Origin: DATKNA01 sp963755755
GTDB taxonomy: Bacteria; Actinomycetota; Actinomycetes; Actinomycetales; Kineosporiaceae
Length of the DNA stretch: 64,000 bases
Direction of reading: 5' to 3'
NCBI GenBank assembly: GCA_963755755.1
Contig: CAVWLJ010000004.1
Coordinates: 1 to 64,000, forward strand
In this document: piece by piece, positions 27,452 to 36,247 of the stretch
Position numbering within the stretch: the stretch's first letter is position 1
Layout: every line of letters begins with the position of its first letter
Made by a program: the position numbers and the translations under genes
Notes under the pieces: model-generated
The model's database searches: none
What the model was told of the DNA's origin: nothing
The model's input: the letters and a program-made list of their open reading frames with translations, nothing else

Positions 27452-29062
27452 GCCATCTCGGTGCGGCCCTGGTCGACGCCGTGACCTTCACGGCGCCGAG
27501 CGTCGACTACCGGCTGACGTCGCCGATGCTCATCGTCGTCGGCGCCGCGCTCGTCGGCGTCCTGGTCGAGGCCTTCGTGCCGCGCCGGGTCCGGTTCGCC
27601 ACGCAGGTCGGGCTCTCCGTCGTCGCGCTCGTCGCCGCGCTCGTCGCCGTCGTGCTGCTCGCCATCTCCGACCGGCGCGGCGAGACGGCGGGCGTCTCCA
27701 CCGTCGGCGGCGCGGTCGTCGTCGACGGTCCGGCGCTGTTCCTGCAGGCCACCATCCTCGTGCTCTCGGTCGTCGCGGTGCTGACGATGTCGGACCGGAG
27801 CATCGAGGCCGGCGGCGCGTTCACCCCGCAGGCGTCCGCCGTCCCCGGGTCGCCGGCGGAGTCGCAGGCCCGGCGCGCCGGTCTGGTGCAGTCCGAGGTG
27901 TTCCCGCTGCTGCTGTTCTCCGTGACCGGGATGCTCCTCTTCCCGGCCGCGAACGACCTGCTGACCATGTTCATCGCGCTCGAGGTGCTGTCGCTGCCGC
28001 TCTACCTCATGTGCGGCCTCGCCCGGCGCCGCCGCCTCCTCTCGCAGGAGGCGAGCCTGAAGTACTTCCTGCTGGGGTCGTTCTCGTCCGCCTTCTTCCT
28101 CTACGGCGACCGCCCTCATGTACGGCTTCGCCGGTTCGGTGCGGCTGCCGGTGATCGCCGACGCGATCAGCGGCGCCGGCGGCGGTGTGCTCGGCCAGGA
28201 GCCGCTGCTGCTGCTCGGCATCGCGCTGCTGGCCGTCGGCCTGCTGTTCAAGGTCGGCGCCGCGCCCTTCCACGTGTGGACCCCGGACGTCTACCAGGGC
28301 GCCCCGACACCCGTCACCGGCTTCATGGCGGCCTGCACCAAGGTGGCCGCCTTCGGTGCGCTGCTCCGGGTGGCCTATGTCGCCGTGCCGGACGCGCGCT
28401 GGGACTGGTCGCCCATCCTCTGGGCCGTGGCGATCATCACGATGGCGGTCGGCTCGATCATCGCGCTGGTGCAGTCCGACGTGAAGCGGATGCTCGCCTA
28501 CTCCTCGATCGCGCACGCCGGGTTCATCCTCGTCGGGGTGCTTGCGATGAACAGGGTCGGCGTCTCCAGCGTGCTCTTCTACCTCTTCGCCTACGGCTTC
28601 GCGACGATCGGGGCGTTCGCCCTGGTCACCCTCGTCCGTGACGCGGGCGAGGAGGGCACGGTCGGGGGCGAGGCCACCCACCTGTCGCAGTGGGCCGGGC
28701 TCGGCCGCCGGCACCCCGTGGTCGCCGCGGCGTTCGCCCTGTTCCTGCTGGCCTTCGCGGGCATCCCGCTGACCAGCGGTTTCATCGGGAAGTTCGCGGT
28801 GTTCTCCGCCGCGGTCTCGGCCGGCGGCTGGGTGCTCGCCCTCATCGGTGTGATCGCCAGCGCGATCGCGGCGTTCTTCTACGTCCGGGTCCTGGTGCTC
28901 ATGTACTTCAGCGAGCCCACCGGGTCCTCCACCGTGGTCGCGCTCCCCGGCCGCGCCATGAGCGTCGCCATCGCCGTCTGCGCCACGATCACGCTGCTCC
29001 TCGGTGTGGCGCCGTCGGTGCTGCTCGACCCGGCGTCCGGTGCGTCGGTGTTCATCCGGTGA
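27448..29062 (+). CDS. nuoN: NADH-quinone oxidoreductase subunit N (one frameshift)
   Basis: Third antiporter-like pump and last gene of the nuo operon. GTG at 27448. The N-terminal half ends KYFLLGSFSSAFFLYG; one extra base near 28108 shifts the frame, and the C-terminal half resumes TALMYGFAGSVRLP. Channel residues are kept: Glu in FIALEVLSLPLYLMCGL, Lys in LLFKVGAAPFHVWTPDVYQGAPTP, Lys in QSDVKRMLAYSSIAHAGF and Lys in TSGFIGKFAVF. About 537 residues when repaired. The break is in a single-copy respiratory gene of an otherwise intact operon and is best read as a sequence error. Confidence 0.93.
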
Positions 29063-29078
29063 CGCTCCTGGGGATGAC

Positions 29079-30107
29079 ATGACGAGTGCCGGTCCGACGC
29101 CGGTGACGGCCGCGCTGGACCTCCGCCTGCCCGACGCCGCCCTGGACGAAGCCGTCCGGGTCGCGCTCGCCCAGGTCGAGGTCCGCCTGTTCGACGCGGT
29201 CGCCCAGACGGACCGCCTCGCGGACGACGCCTCCCGGCACCTCGTGCTCGCCGGCGGGAAGCGGGTCCGTCCGATGCTCACCCTCATCGCCGGCCATCTC
29301 GGGGACGCCGACCGCCCGGAGATCCTCGAGGCCGCCGTCGTCGTCGAGCTGACCCACCTGGCCACGCTGTACCACGACGACGTCATGGACTCCGCGCCCG
29401 TGCGCCGCGGCGCGCCCTCCGCGCACGCCGTCTGGGGCAACACGGTCGCCATCCTCACCGGCGACCTGCTCTTCGCCCGGGCGTCCCGCGTCGTCGCCGA
29501 GCTGGGCGTCGAGGCGGTCAAGGTGCAGGCCGCCACCTTCGAGCGGCTCTGCCTCGGCCAGCTCCACGAGACGGTGGGCCCGGGGCCGGGCGACGACCCC
29601 GTGGAGCACTACCTGCAGGTCCTCGCGGACAAGACGGGCTCGCTGATCGCGACGTCCGCCCGGTTCGGGGCGATGTTCGCCGGCTGTGCCACGGAGGTGC
29701 TGGACGTCGTCGCCGCGTTCGGCGAGCGGGTCGGTGTGGCGTTCCAGCTGGCCGACGACGTCATCGACCTCGCCAGCGACGAGGCGACGAGCGGCAAGAC
29801 ACCGGGCACGGACCTGCGGGAGCACGTCCCGACGCTGCCGGTGCTGCTGCTGCGACGGCACGTCGCCCGGACCGAGGACGCCGAGTCCGCCGCGCTCCTC
29901 GCCGTCCTCGACGGCGACCTCTCCGACGACGGCGTCCTCGCCGACGCCGTCGCCCGGCTGGCCGTCCACCCGGCGACCGAGCAGGCGCGCGAGGAGGCCG
30001 TCCGCTGGGCCCAGGAGGCCGTCGACGCCCTCGCTCCGCTGCCGCCGTCGCGGGCGAACGACGCGTTGCGGGCCTACGCCGAGGCGGTCGTCGCCCGCAC
30101 CGCCTGA
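29079..30107 (+). CDS. Trans-polyprenyl diphosphate synthase
   Basis: Head-to-tail isoprenyl synthase (342 residues) that probably makes the menaquinone side chain. The first Asp-rich motif is LYHDDVMDSAPVRRGAPSAH and the second is FQLADDVIDL; LAGGKRVRPMLTLIAGH is the substrate loop. Small residues before the first motif (LATLYHDD) suggest a long-chain product. The ATG at 29079, 16 bases after nuoN, is used; the frame is open further upstream inside nuoN. Position between nuo and menaquinone genes supports a heptaprenyl- or nonaprenyl-type role, but chain length cannot be read from sequence alone. Confidence 0.92.
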   Translation: MTSAGPTPVTAALDLRLPDAALDEAVRVALAQVEVRLFDAVAQTDRLADDASRHLVLAGGKRVRPMLTLIAGHLGDADRPEILEAAVVVELTHLATLYHDDVMDSAPVRRGAPSAHAVWGNTVAILTGDLLFARASRVVAELGVEAVKVQAATFERLCLGQLHETVGPGPGDDPVEHYLQVLADKTGSLIATSARFGAMFAGCATEVLDVVAAFGERVGVAFQLADDVIDLASDEATSGKTPGTDLREHVPTLPVLLLRRHVARTEDAESAALLAVLDGDLSDDGVLADAVARLAVHPATEQAREEAVRWAQEAVDALAPLPPSRANDALRAYAEAVVARTA

Positions 30108-30201
30108 GCGTGCGTCCGGGTGAACCTTCCGCAGGACGCTCCAGCCGGGTCCCTGCCGCCCGACGGACGGGTCAGAGCCCGTCGTCCAGGGAGGCACTCG
30201 C

Positions 30202-31053
30202 ATGCGTCGTCGCCGGATCGTCGCCGGATCGCTGCTCACCGTTCCGCTCGTGATCCTTGCGCTGGCGGCCCCGTCCGACGCCGCCACCCACGGGCGGCAC
30301 CGGCCGAAGCCACCGAAGGTGACGGTCCGCTGTCTGGGGCTGCGCGCGACGATCGTCGTGAAGGCGTCCTCGCCGCACGTCGTCCGCGGCACCGGCCGGC
30401 GTGACGTGATCGCCGTCCTGGTGCCGGGCCACGTCGTGGACGCCGGAGCCGGCAACGACGTCGTCTGCGGCTCGCCGGGTGCGGACGTGATCCGCGGCGG
30501 CGCCGGGAACGACGTCCTGGCCGGGGGCGCAGGCAACGACACGCTGGCCGGCGGCGCGGGCCGGGACCGCGTCGACGGCGGCGCGGGCGCCGACCACGAG
30601 GACGGCGGTGCGGGGAACGACCTGCTGCTCGGCGGAGCGGGGAAGGACACCGAGACCGGCGACGCGGGCAGGGACGTCCTGCGCGGCGGCGCGGGCGACG
30701 ACACGCTCGACGGCGGCGCGGACGCCGACCAGCTGTTCGGGGACGCGGGCAACGACCACGAGCACGGCGGTGCGGGGGACGACGTCGTCGAGGGCGGCGC
30801 CGGCGACGACTGGCTCTACGGTGACGACGGCGACGACACCCTCGACGGCGGCGTCGGTGTGGACGTCGAGGACGGCGGCCAGGGCGTGGACGACTGCGTG
30901 GCCGACGACGACGACGAGGTCGTGCCGGACGCCGACGACGACCCCTCGGACGACGGCTCGGACACCGACTCCTCCGACGACGGCGCGTCGGACGACGGCT
31001 CCTCCTCCGACGACGGCTCGGGAACGGCCGTCGCCGCTGGGGCCCTGGCCTGA
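30202..31053 (+). CDS. Secreted RTX-type (hemolysin-type Ca-binding repeat) protein
   Basis: 283 residues. N-terminal RRRR, a hydrophobic core and an AxA-like site (APSDA-AT, about residue 28) form a Sec signal peptide. A basic linker (HGRHRPKPPKV) is followed by about 16 nonapeptide units of the GGxGxDxxx type between residues 80 and 230 (for example GGAGNDVLA, GGAGNDTLA, GGAGDDTLD), which in known proteins form a calcium-filled beta-roll. The last 50 residues are Asp/Ser repeats (DDGSDTDSSDDG). No catalytic domain is present, so it is probably a structural or surface protein. ATG at 30202. Confidence 0.88.
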   Translation: MRRRRIVAGSLLTVPLVILALAAPSDAATHGRHRPKPPKVTVRCLGLRATIVVKASSPHVVRGTGRRDVIAVLVPGHVVDAGAGNDVVCGSPGADVIRGGAGNDVLAGGAGNDTLAGGAGRDRVDGGAGADHEDGGAGNDLLLGGAGKDTETGDAGRDVLRGGAGDDTLDGGADADQLFGDAGNDHEHGGAGDDVVEGGAGDDWLYGDDGDDTLDGGVGVDVEDGGQGVDDCVADDDDEVVPDADDDPSDDGSDTDSSDDGASDDGSSSDDGSGTAVAAGALA

Positions 31054-31077
31054 CGCCGTCCGGCGGGGAAGCCGGGC

Positions 31078-32157
31078 TCAGTCGACGTCCGGCAGGCCCT
31101 GCCCGGTGGGCGGGGCGATGCCCACCGTGTCCGCGCGGGACCGGCTGGGCATGACCCGCTTCGGCTCGCCCGGCATCTTCGGGTAGTTCGGCGGGTAGGG
31201 CAGGTCGCCCAGCCCGCCGGCCTCGTCGCGCTCGGCGAGCTCGAGCAGCGGCTCGAGGCCGTGCACGACGTCGTCGATCGCCGCCATGGGGTCGCCGCGG
31301 CGGGCGACGAGCTCGGGGACGGTCGCGATGGTGAGCTCCAGCGGGTCGGCGTCCGCGAGCTCCTCCCAGGTCAGCGGCGTGGAGACCGTCGCCGTCGGCG
31401 TCCGGCGCGCCGAGTAGGCCGAGGCGATGGTGCGGTCGCGCGCGTTCTGGTTGTAGTCGACGAACACCTGCTCCCCGCGCTGCTCCTTCCACCAGGCGGT
31501 GGTGACGCGGCCCGCGGAGCGCCGCTCGATCTCGCGGGCGAAGGCGATCGCCGCGCGCCGCACCTGGGTGAAGGTCCAGCGCGGCTCGATCCGGACGTAG
31601 ACGTGCAGGCCTCGCCCGCCGCTGGTCTTCGGGAAGCCGGCGTACCCGAGGTCGGCGAGCAGCGGCCGGACCACCTCCAGCGCGACGTCGCGCGCCTCCG
31701 GGAAGCCGGTGCCGGGCTGAGGGTCGAGGTCGATGCGGAGCTCGTCGGGGTGCTCGACGTCGGCGCACCGGGCGTGCCAGGGGTGGAAGGTGACGGTGCC
31801 CAGGTTCGCGGCCCAGACGACGTCGGCGGGGTTCGTCACCCGCAGCGCGTCGGCGTGCCGCCCGGAGGGGAAGGTCACCCGGCAGGACTGGACGTGCTCG
31901 GGGATCTTCGGCGGCAGCCGCTTCTGGTACACCTCCTCGCCCTCGACCCCGTCGGGGAAGCGCTGCAGGTACGTCGGCCGGTTCCGCAGGGCGCGGACGA
32001 GCGGCTGCCCGTCCAGGGTGGCGATGGTCCGGTAGTACTCGACGAGGTGCCGCTTCGTTCCGCCCTCGGCGCCGAGGCGCGGGAAGTAGATCTTGTCGGG
32101 GTTGGACAGCCGGACGGCGGTGCCGTCGACGTCGAGCTCCTCGGCGGGGGTAGCCAT
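31078..32157 (-). CDS. AEP-family DNA primase-polymerase (Prim-PolC/LigD-Pol type)
   Basis: Stand-alone archaeo-eukaryotic primase domain (359 residues) without ligase or nuclease domains. ATG at 32157 (MATPAEELDVDGTAVRLSNPDKIYFP) fits the family. Metal ligands are in DELRIDLDPQPGTGF; PKTSGGRGLHVYVRI is the nucleotide-binding motif; ARDRTIASAYSARRTPTATVSTPLTWEEL is characteristic (quoted in two parts: DRTIASAYSARR and TATVSTPLTWEEL). LigC lies about 0.9 kb upstream on the same strand and no Ku gene is present, which favours the mycobacterial Prim-PolC/LigC repair pair over LigD end joining. That functional choice is an inference. Confidence 0.88.
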   Translation of the reverse strand: MATPAEELDVDGTAVRLSNPDKIYFPRLGAEGGTKRHLVEYYRTIATLDGQPLVRALRNRPTYLQRFPDGVEGEEVYQKRLPPKIPEHVQSCRVTFPSGRHADALRVTNPADVVWAANLGTVTFHPWHARCADVEHPDELRIDLDPQPGTGFPEARDVALEVVRPLLADLGYAGFPKTSGGRGLHVYVRIEPRWTFTQVRRAAIAFAREIERRSAGRVTTAWWKEQRGEQVFVDYNQNARDRTIASAYSARRTPTATVSTPLTWEELADADPLELTIATVPELVARRGDPMAAIDDVVHGLEPLLELAERDEAGGLGDLPYPPNYPKMPGEPKRVMPSRSRADTVGIAPPTGQGLPDVD

Positions 32158-32204
32158 GCGCCTCATCCTGGCCCGCACGTCCGACAACGGCCAAGACCGG
32201 CCGG

Positions 32205-32847
32205 TCAGGGGGCGGCGGGCCCGGTCCCGGTGTCGTAGAGCGCGGCCTGCTGGCCGGCCGCGACGATGCCGTAGAGCTTCTCGGCGTTCTGGGAGGTCAC
32301 GTCGAAACCCACGATCGTGGGCGGCACGGAGCCGCCGCTCGCGCCGGCACTGCCGCCGGCGGCGCGCGCTGGGCCGATCGTCCGGACCTGGATCCGGGTG
32401 GCGATCCTGGTCAGCCCGGAGAGCCGTCCGCCGTACGCGTAGACGTCGACGAGGTCACCCGGCTGGAGGTCCGCCGGCACCCGGTTGGGATCGGTGATGG
32501 ACAGCGCGACCGCCCCTCCGCGCGGGAAGCGTGCGTTCTGGGTGCCGAGCATGCTCCTCAGGAGGATCTGCCCGTTGACCGCGCTCGTGTTGAGCTTGAG
32601 CCCGGTCAGGCCGGCGCGGCTGGTCACCGCTCCCTGCGGCGGCGGCTTCGGAGACGTCCTTCGGCACCAGCACCAAGGAGCCGGCATCCGTGCCCGCGGA
32701 CGCGTTCTCGGCCAGGAAGAGCACGCTGACCAGACGGGCGGCCTGCCGCTCACGGTTGTCGGCGCCCTGCACGTACAGCCAGATCAGGGCCGTGCCCAGC
32801 GCCGCCACCAGGATCGACGCGATGAGGAGCAGGGTCCGACGGCCCAT
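32205..32847 (-). CDS. CpaB/RcpC-like SAF-domain protein (one frameshift)
   Basis: Probable Flp/Tad pilus assembly protein. ATG at 32847: MGRRTLLLIASILVAALGTALIWLYVQG forms a single N-terminal membrane anchor. The SAF domain spans AARLVSVLFLAENASAGTDAGSLV, then after one extra base near 32640 AVTSRAGLTGLKLNTSAVNGQILLRSML and the RcpC motif VALSITDPNRVPADLQPGDLVDVYAYG. About 213 residues. Tad ATPase or pilin genes are not visible nearby, so it is an orphan inserted between the two repair genes; an anchor role outside a pilus is possible. Confidence 0.7.
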
Positions 32848-32974
32848 CGCTGCACGGTCCTTCCGATCACTCGGCCGTCACCGCTGACGGCGGTCCACAG
32901 TGTGCACCCCCGACGTGATGACGAGGGGCGGATCAGGTGCCCGCACAGGTTCACCCGTGCACCCGTCGTGCCGC

Positions 32975-33030
32975 GTTGCACGGGTTGTGCGCACGCGAGC
33001 CGGGTCCGGGGTGCGCACAACGGGTGCAAC
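32975..33030. repeat. Imperfect inverted repeat between ligC and the cpaB-like gene
   Basis: GTTGCACGGGTTGTGCGCAC (32975-32994) and GTGCGCACAACGGGTGCAAC (33011-33030) pair over 10 bp and 7 bp, separated by a 3-base mismatch, with a 16-base loop. Further copies of CGGGTGCA/TGCACCCG lie at 32950-33050, so the whole 150 bp is self-complementary. It sits after the ligC stop on its strand and may terminate transcription. Confidence 0.5.
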
Positions 33031-33067
33031 GCCGCGCAACGGGTGCACGGCGCGGAGCGGAGCGGCG

Positions 33068-34138
33068 TCAGGTCAGGACGCTGGCCAGGTCGTACTTCAC
33101 CGGGATGTCGAGCTGGTCGTAGGTGCACGACCGCGGGTCCCGGTCGGGCCGCCAGCGACGGAAGTGCGCGGTGTGCCGGAACCGGTCGCCCTCCATCTGG
33201 TCGTACGCGACCTCGATGACGAGCTCCGGCCGCAGCGGCACGAACGACAGGTCCTTGCCGGCGTTCCAGCGCGAGACGTTGCCGGGCATCCGCCGGTCGA
33301 CGTGTGCCTGCGCGTCGGCCCAGTTGCCCCACGGGTGCCCCGCCTCGGCCGCGCCGCCCTCGGGCAGTCGGTACGCGGCGAGCTCGTCGAGCAGCTCCCG
33401 CCGTCGTGCCATCGAGAACGAGGCGGCGACACCGACGTGCTGCAGCGACCCGTCGTCCCGGTACAGGCCGAGCAGCAGGGACCCGACGACCGGGCCGCTC
33501 TTGTGCCAGCGGAAGCCGGCCACGACGCAGTCCGCCGTCCGGTCGTGCTTGACCTTGAACATGACGCGCTTGTCCGGCTGGTAGACGCCGTCCAGCGGCT
33601 TGGCGACGACCCCGTCGAGCCCCGCGCCCTCGAACGTGGAGAACCATTCGCGGGCCAGCGTCATGTCGGACGTCGACCGCGTCACGTGCACCGGAGCCTC
33701 GGCGTCCGCCAGCGCCTCCACGAGCCTGGCGCGGCGCTCCGCGAACGGCCGGTCCATGAGGTTCTCGTCGCCGAGGGCGAGGAGGTCGAAGGTGACGAGC
33801 GAGGCCGGCGTCTCCTGGGAGAGCAGCGTGACGCGGCTGACGGCGGGGTGGATCCGCAGCTGCAGCGCCTCGAAGTCGAGCCGGTCCCCGCGGGGGACGA
33901 CGATCTCCCCGTCGAGCACGCAGCGGCGCGGCGTGTTCGCCCGGATCGCCTCGACGACCTCGGGGAAGTAGCGGGTCATCGGGCGCTCGTTGCGGGAGCC
34001 GAGCTCGACCTCGTCGCCGTCCCGGAAGACGATCGTCCGGAAGCCGTCCCACTTCGGCTCCACGTGGCCGACCTCCGGGATCTCGGGCACCGACTTGGCC
34101 AGCATCGGGGCGACCGGGGGCATCACGGGCAGATCCAT
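33068..34138 (-). CDS. ligC: ATP-dependent DNA ligase LigC
   Basis: 356-residue stand-alone ATP-dependent ligase. The N-terminus MDLPVMPPVAPMLAKSV is nearly that of mycobacterial LigC. Motif I EPKWDGFR holds the adenylated lysine; SRNERPMTRYFPEVV, CVLDGEIVVP, VTFDLLALGDE (motif III), GAGLDGVVAKPLDG (IV) and VMFKVKHDRTADCVVAGF (V) follow, with the OB-fold C-terminus ending near FRHTAHFRRWRPDRDPRSC. In mycobacteria LigC works with Prim-PolC in base-excision/gap repair, and its partner is encoded downstream here. ATG at 34138; the frame is open upstream into the next gene but without homology. Confidence 0.93.
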   Translation of the reverse strand: MDLPVMPPVAPMLAKSVPEIPEVGHVEPKWDGFRTIVFRDGDEVELGSRNERPMTRYFPEVVEAIRANTPRRCVLDGEIVVPRGDRLDFEALQLRIHPAVSRVTLLSQETPASLVTFDLLALGDENLMDRPFAERRARLVEALADAEAPVHVTRSTSDMTLAREWFSTFEGAGLDGVVAKPLDGVYQPDKRVMFKVKHDRTADCVVAGFRWHKSGPVVGSLLLGLYRDDGSLQHVGVAASFSMARRRELLDELAAYRLPEGGAAEAGHPWGNWADAQAHVDRRMPGNVSRWNAGKDLSFVPLRPELVIEVAYDQMEGDRFRHTAHFRRWRPDRDPRSCTYDQLDIPVKYDLASVLT

Positions 34139-34170
34139 GACGGCATCCTGCCTCAGCCCGGCTCCGCCGG

Positions 34171-35094
34171 TCAGGCCGCGACCGGTTCCGCCGCTCTGCG
34201 TGCGGCCGTCCGGCGGCGGGACGCCGTCCGCAGCGTGTCGACCGTGAGGACGAGGAGCGCGACCCAGACGAGTCCGAAACCGGCCCACCGCGCGGGTGTC
34301 ATGTGCTCGCCGAGCAGCAGGACGCCGCACAGCAGTTGCAACGTCGGCGTCAGGTACTGCAGCAGCCCGAGGGTGCTCAGCGGCACCCGGCGGGCGGACG
34401 CCGCGAAGAACAGCAGCGGGATCACGGTCGCGACGCCGGCCGAGGCGAGCAGCAGCCCCTGCCACGGCGGGTTCTGCGTGAAGTGCCCGCGACCGGTCGT
34501 CTCCAGCCACGCGAGCGCGGCCGCCGCGGGCAGCGCGAGGACGATCGTCTCGGTCGTCAGGCTCGTCACCGCGCCGACGCCGGCCCCGACCCGGTTCTTG
34601 ATGAGGCCGTAGAGACCGAACGACAGGGCCAGGGTCAGCGCGATGATCGGGGGCTTCCCGTGTGCGGCGGTGAGGACGGCGACAGCCGCGGTGCCCACCC
34701 CGACGGACGCCCACTGCCACGGACGCAGCCGCTCGCGCAGCACGAGGACGCCGAGGAGCACGGTGACCAGCGGGTTGATGTAGTAGCCGAGCGAGGCCTC
34801 GACCACCTGCCCGGACTCGACGGCGTAGATGTAGACGCCCCAGTTCAGGCTGAGGAAGGCGGCGCCGACCCCGAGCGTCGCCACCGTGCGCGGGGACGCC
34901 AGGGCGGCGCGCAGGTCGTGCCAGCCGCGGGTCGCCGCGACCACGAGCACACAGACGAGCAGCGACCAGAGCACCCGATGGAGGACGACCTCGACGGCGC
35001 CCGAGGACTCGAGCAGCCGGAAGTACAGCGGGAAGACGCCCCAGAGCCCGTAGGCGCCGATGCCGTACAGCATCCCGCGGGAGGCCGAAGTCAT
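34171..35094 (-). CDS. rarD: RarD-type EamA-family membrane transporter
   Basis: 307-residue, ten-helix drug/metabolite transporter family protein. The opening MTSASRGMLYGIGAYGLWGVFPLYFRLLESSGAVEVVLHR (key part GLWGVFPLYFRLL) and LNWGVYIYAVESGQVVEASLGYYINPLV (key part NWGVYIYAV, ASLGYYINPL) are diagnostic of RarD. Two EamA repeats are visible, the second containing PLSTLGLLQYLTPTLQLLCGV. Its substrate is unknown even in model organisms (the E. coli name refers to chloramphenicol sensitivity). It is 32 bases upstream of ligC on the same strand. Confidence 0.9.
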   Translation of the reverse strand: MTSASRGMLYGIGAYGLWGVFPLYFRLLESSGAVEVVLHRVLWSLLVCVLVVAATRGWHDLRAALASPRTVATLGVGAAFLSLNWGVYIYAVESGQVVEASLGYYINPLVTVLLGVLVLRERLRPWQWASVGVGTAAVAVLTAAHGKPPIIALTLALSFGLYGLIKNRVGAGVGAVTSLTTETIVLALPAAAALAWLETTGRGHFTQNPPWQGLLLASAGVATVIPLLFFAASARRVPLSTLGLLQYLTPTLQLLCGVLLLGEHMTPARWAGFGLVWVALLVLTVDTLRTASRRRTAARRAAEPVAA

Positions 35095-35158
35095 AGGACG
35101 ATCCTACGTGACGCTTCCCCGTCCTCACCGCGAGATCGAGGGGGCGGGGCCGCCGGGG

Positions 35159-36247
35159 TCAGGAGATGCGCCAGGTGTCCGATCCGGCGAGGAGGGCCGC
35201 GAGGTCGTCGTCGGTCGCCCTGCCTCCGGCCCCGTCGGTCGCCGCGACGACCTGTTCGCGGACCAGGTCGTCGTACGTCGGCCGGTCGACGGAGCGGAAC
35301 ACCCCGACCGGCACGTGCGCCATCGAGGAGTCGTCGAGCCGGGAGAGCGCGAACGCCCCTGACGGATCCGCGGCGTGCGCGTCGTGCACGACCGGCGTCA
35401 CCCCCGGGCCGTTCTCGACCACCTGCAGCCCGCCGTCGGCGCCGCGGACGACGGCCTTCTCGGCGCCGGGTGTTCCGAAGACGACCGGCTGCCCCTGCTG
35501 GAGGGGCACGAGCCGTGCCTGCGCCTCGTCGCGGTCCTTGAGCACGTCGAACGCGCCGTCGTTGAAGATCGGGCAGTTCTGGTAGATCTCGACGAGCGCG
35601 CTGCCACGGTGCTCCACGGCCTGACGCAGCACCGACGTGAGGTGCTTGCGGTCGCTGTCCATGGTCCGGGCCACGAAGGTGGCCTCCGCGCCGAGCGCGA
35701 GCGAGATCGGGTTGAACGGCTCGTCCACCGAGCCGGCCGGCGTCGACTTCGTGATCTTTCCGGTCTCGGACGTCGGCGAGTACTGGCCCTTCGTCAGCCC
35801 GTAGATCCGGTTGTTGAACAGCAGGATCGTGAGGTTGACGTTGCGGCGCAGCGCGTGGATGAGGTGGTTCCCGCCGATCGACAGCGCGTCGCCGTCCCCG
35901 GTGATGACCCACACGTTGAGGTCGGGCCGGCTCGTGGCGAGGCCGGTCGCGATCGCCGGCGCCCGGCCGTGGATCGAGTGCAGGCCGTAGGTGTCGAGGT
36001 AGTACGGGAACCGGGAGGAGCAGCCGATGCCGCTCACGCAGACGATGTTCTCCCTGCGCAGCCCCAGCTCCGGCAGGAACCCCTGCACCGCCGCGAGGAT
36101 CGCGTAGTCGCCGCACCCGGGGCACCAGCGGACCTCGGAGGACGACGTGAAGTCCTTCTTCGTCTGCTTCGTGGCGTCCTCGGGCAGCCGAGGGATCCCC
36201 TCGAGCCCGGACCGTGCGATCGGCATGCCGATCTCGACGCTGGTCAC
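35159..36247 (-). CDS. korB: 2-oxoacid:ferredoxin oxidoreductase beta subunit
   Basis: Thiamine-diphosphate-binding subunit (362 residues) of the enzyme that decarboxylates 2-oxoglutarate (or a related 2-oxoacid) to an acyl-CoA and reduces ferredoxin. GTG at 36247 follows a GGAGGAG ribosome site and overlaps the korA stop (GTGA). Cluster ligands are in VRWCPGCGDYAIL and GIGCSSRFPYY with a later Cys in YQNCPIFND; the TPP motif is TGDGDALSIGGNHLIHALRRN (key GDGDALSIGGNH). The closely coupled alpha subunit and usual actinobacterial distribution point to the 2-oxoglutarate enzyme of the TCA cycle. Confidence 0.93.
   Translation of the reverse strand: MTSVEIGMPIARSGLEGIPRLPEDATKQTKKDFTSSSEVRWCPGCGDYAILAAVQGFLPELGLRRENIVCVSGIGCSSRFPYYLDTYGLHSIHGRAPAIATGLATSRPDLNVWVITGDGDALSIGGNHLIHALRRNVNLTILLFNNRIYGLTKGQYSPTSETGKITKSTPAGSVDEPFNPISLALGAEATFVARTMDSDRKHLTSVLRQAVEHRGSALVEIYQNCPIFNDGAFDVLKDRDEAQARLVPLQQGQPVVFGTPGAEKAVVRGADGGLQVVENGPGVTPVVHDAHAADPSGAFALSRLDDSSMAHVPVGVFRSVDRPTYDDLVREQVVAATDGAGGRATDDDLAALLAGSDTWRIS

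Noticed and set aside
30202..31053. CRISPR or tandem-repeat array in the RTX gene
   Set aside because: The periodicity is the 27-base codon pattern of the GGxGxDxxx protein repeat, with varied third bases, not identical spaced repeats.
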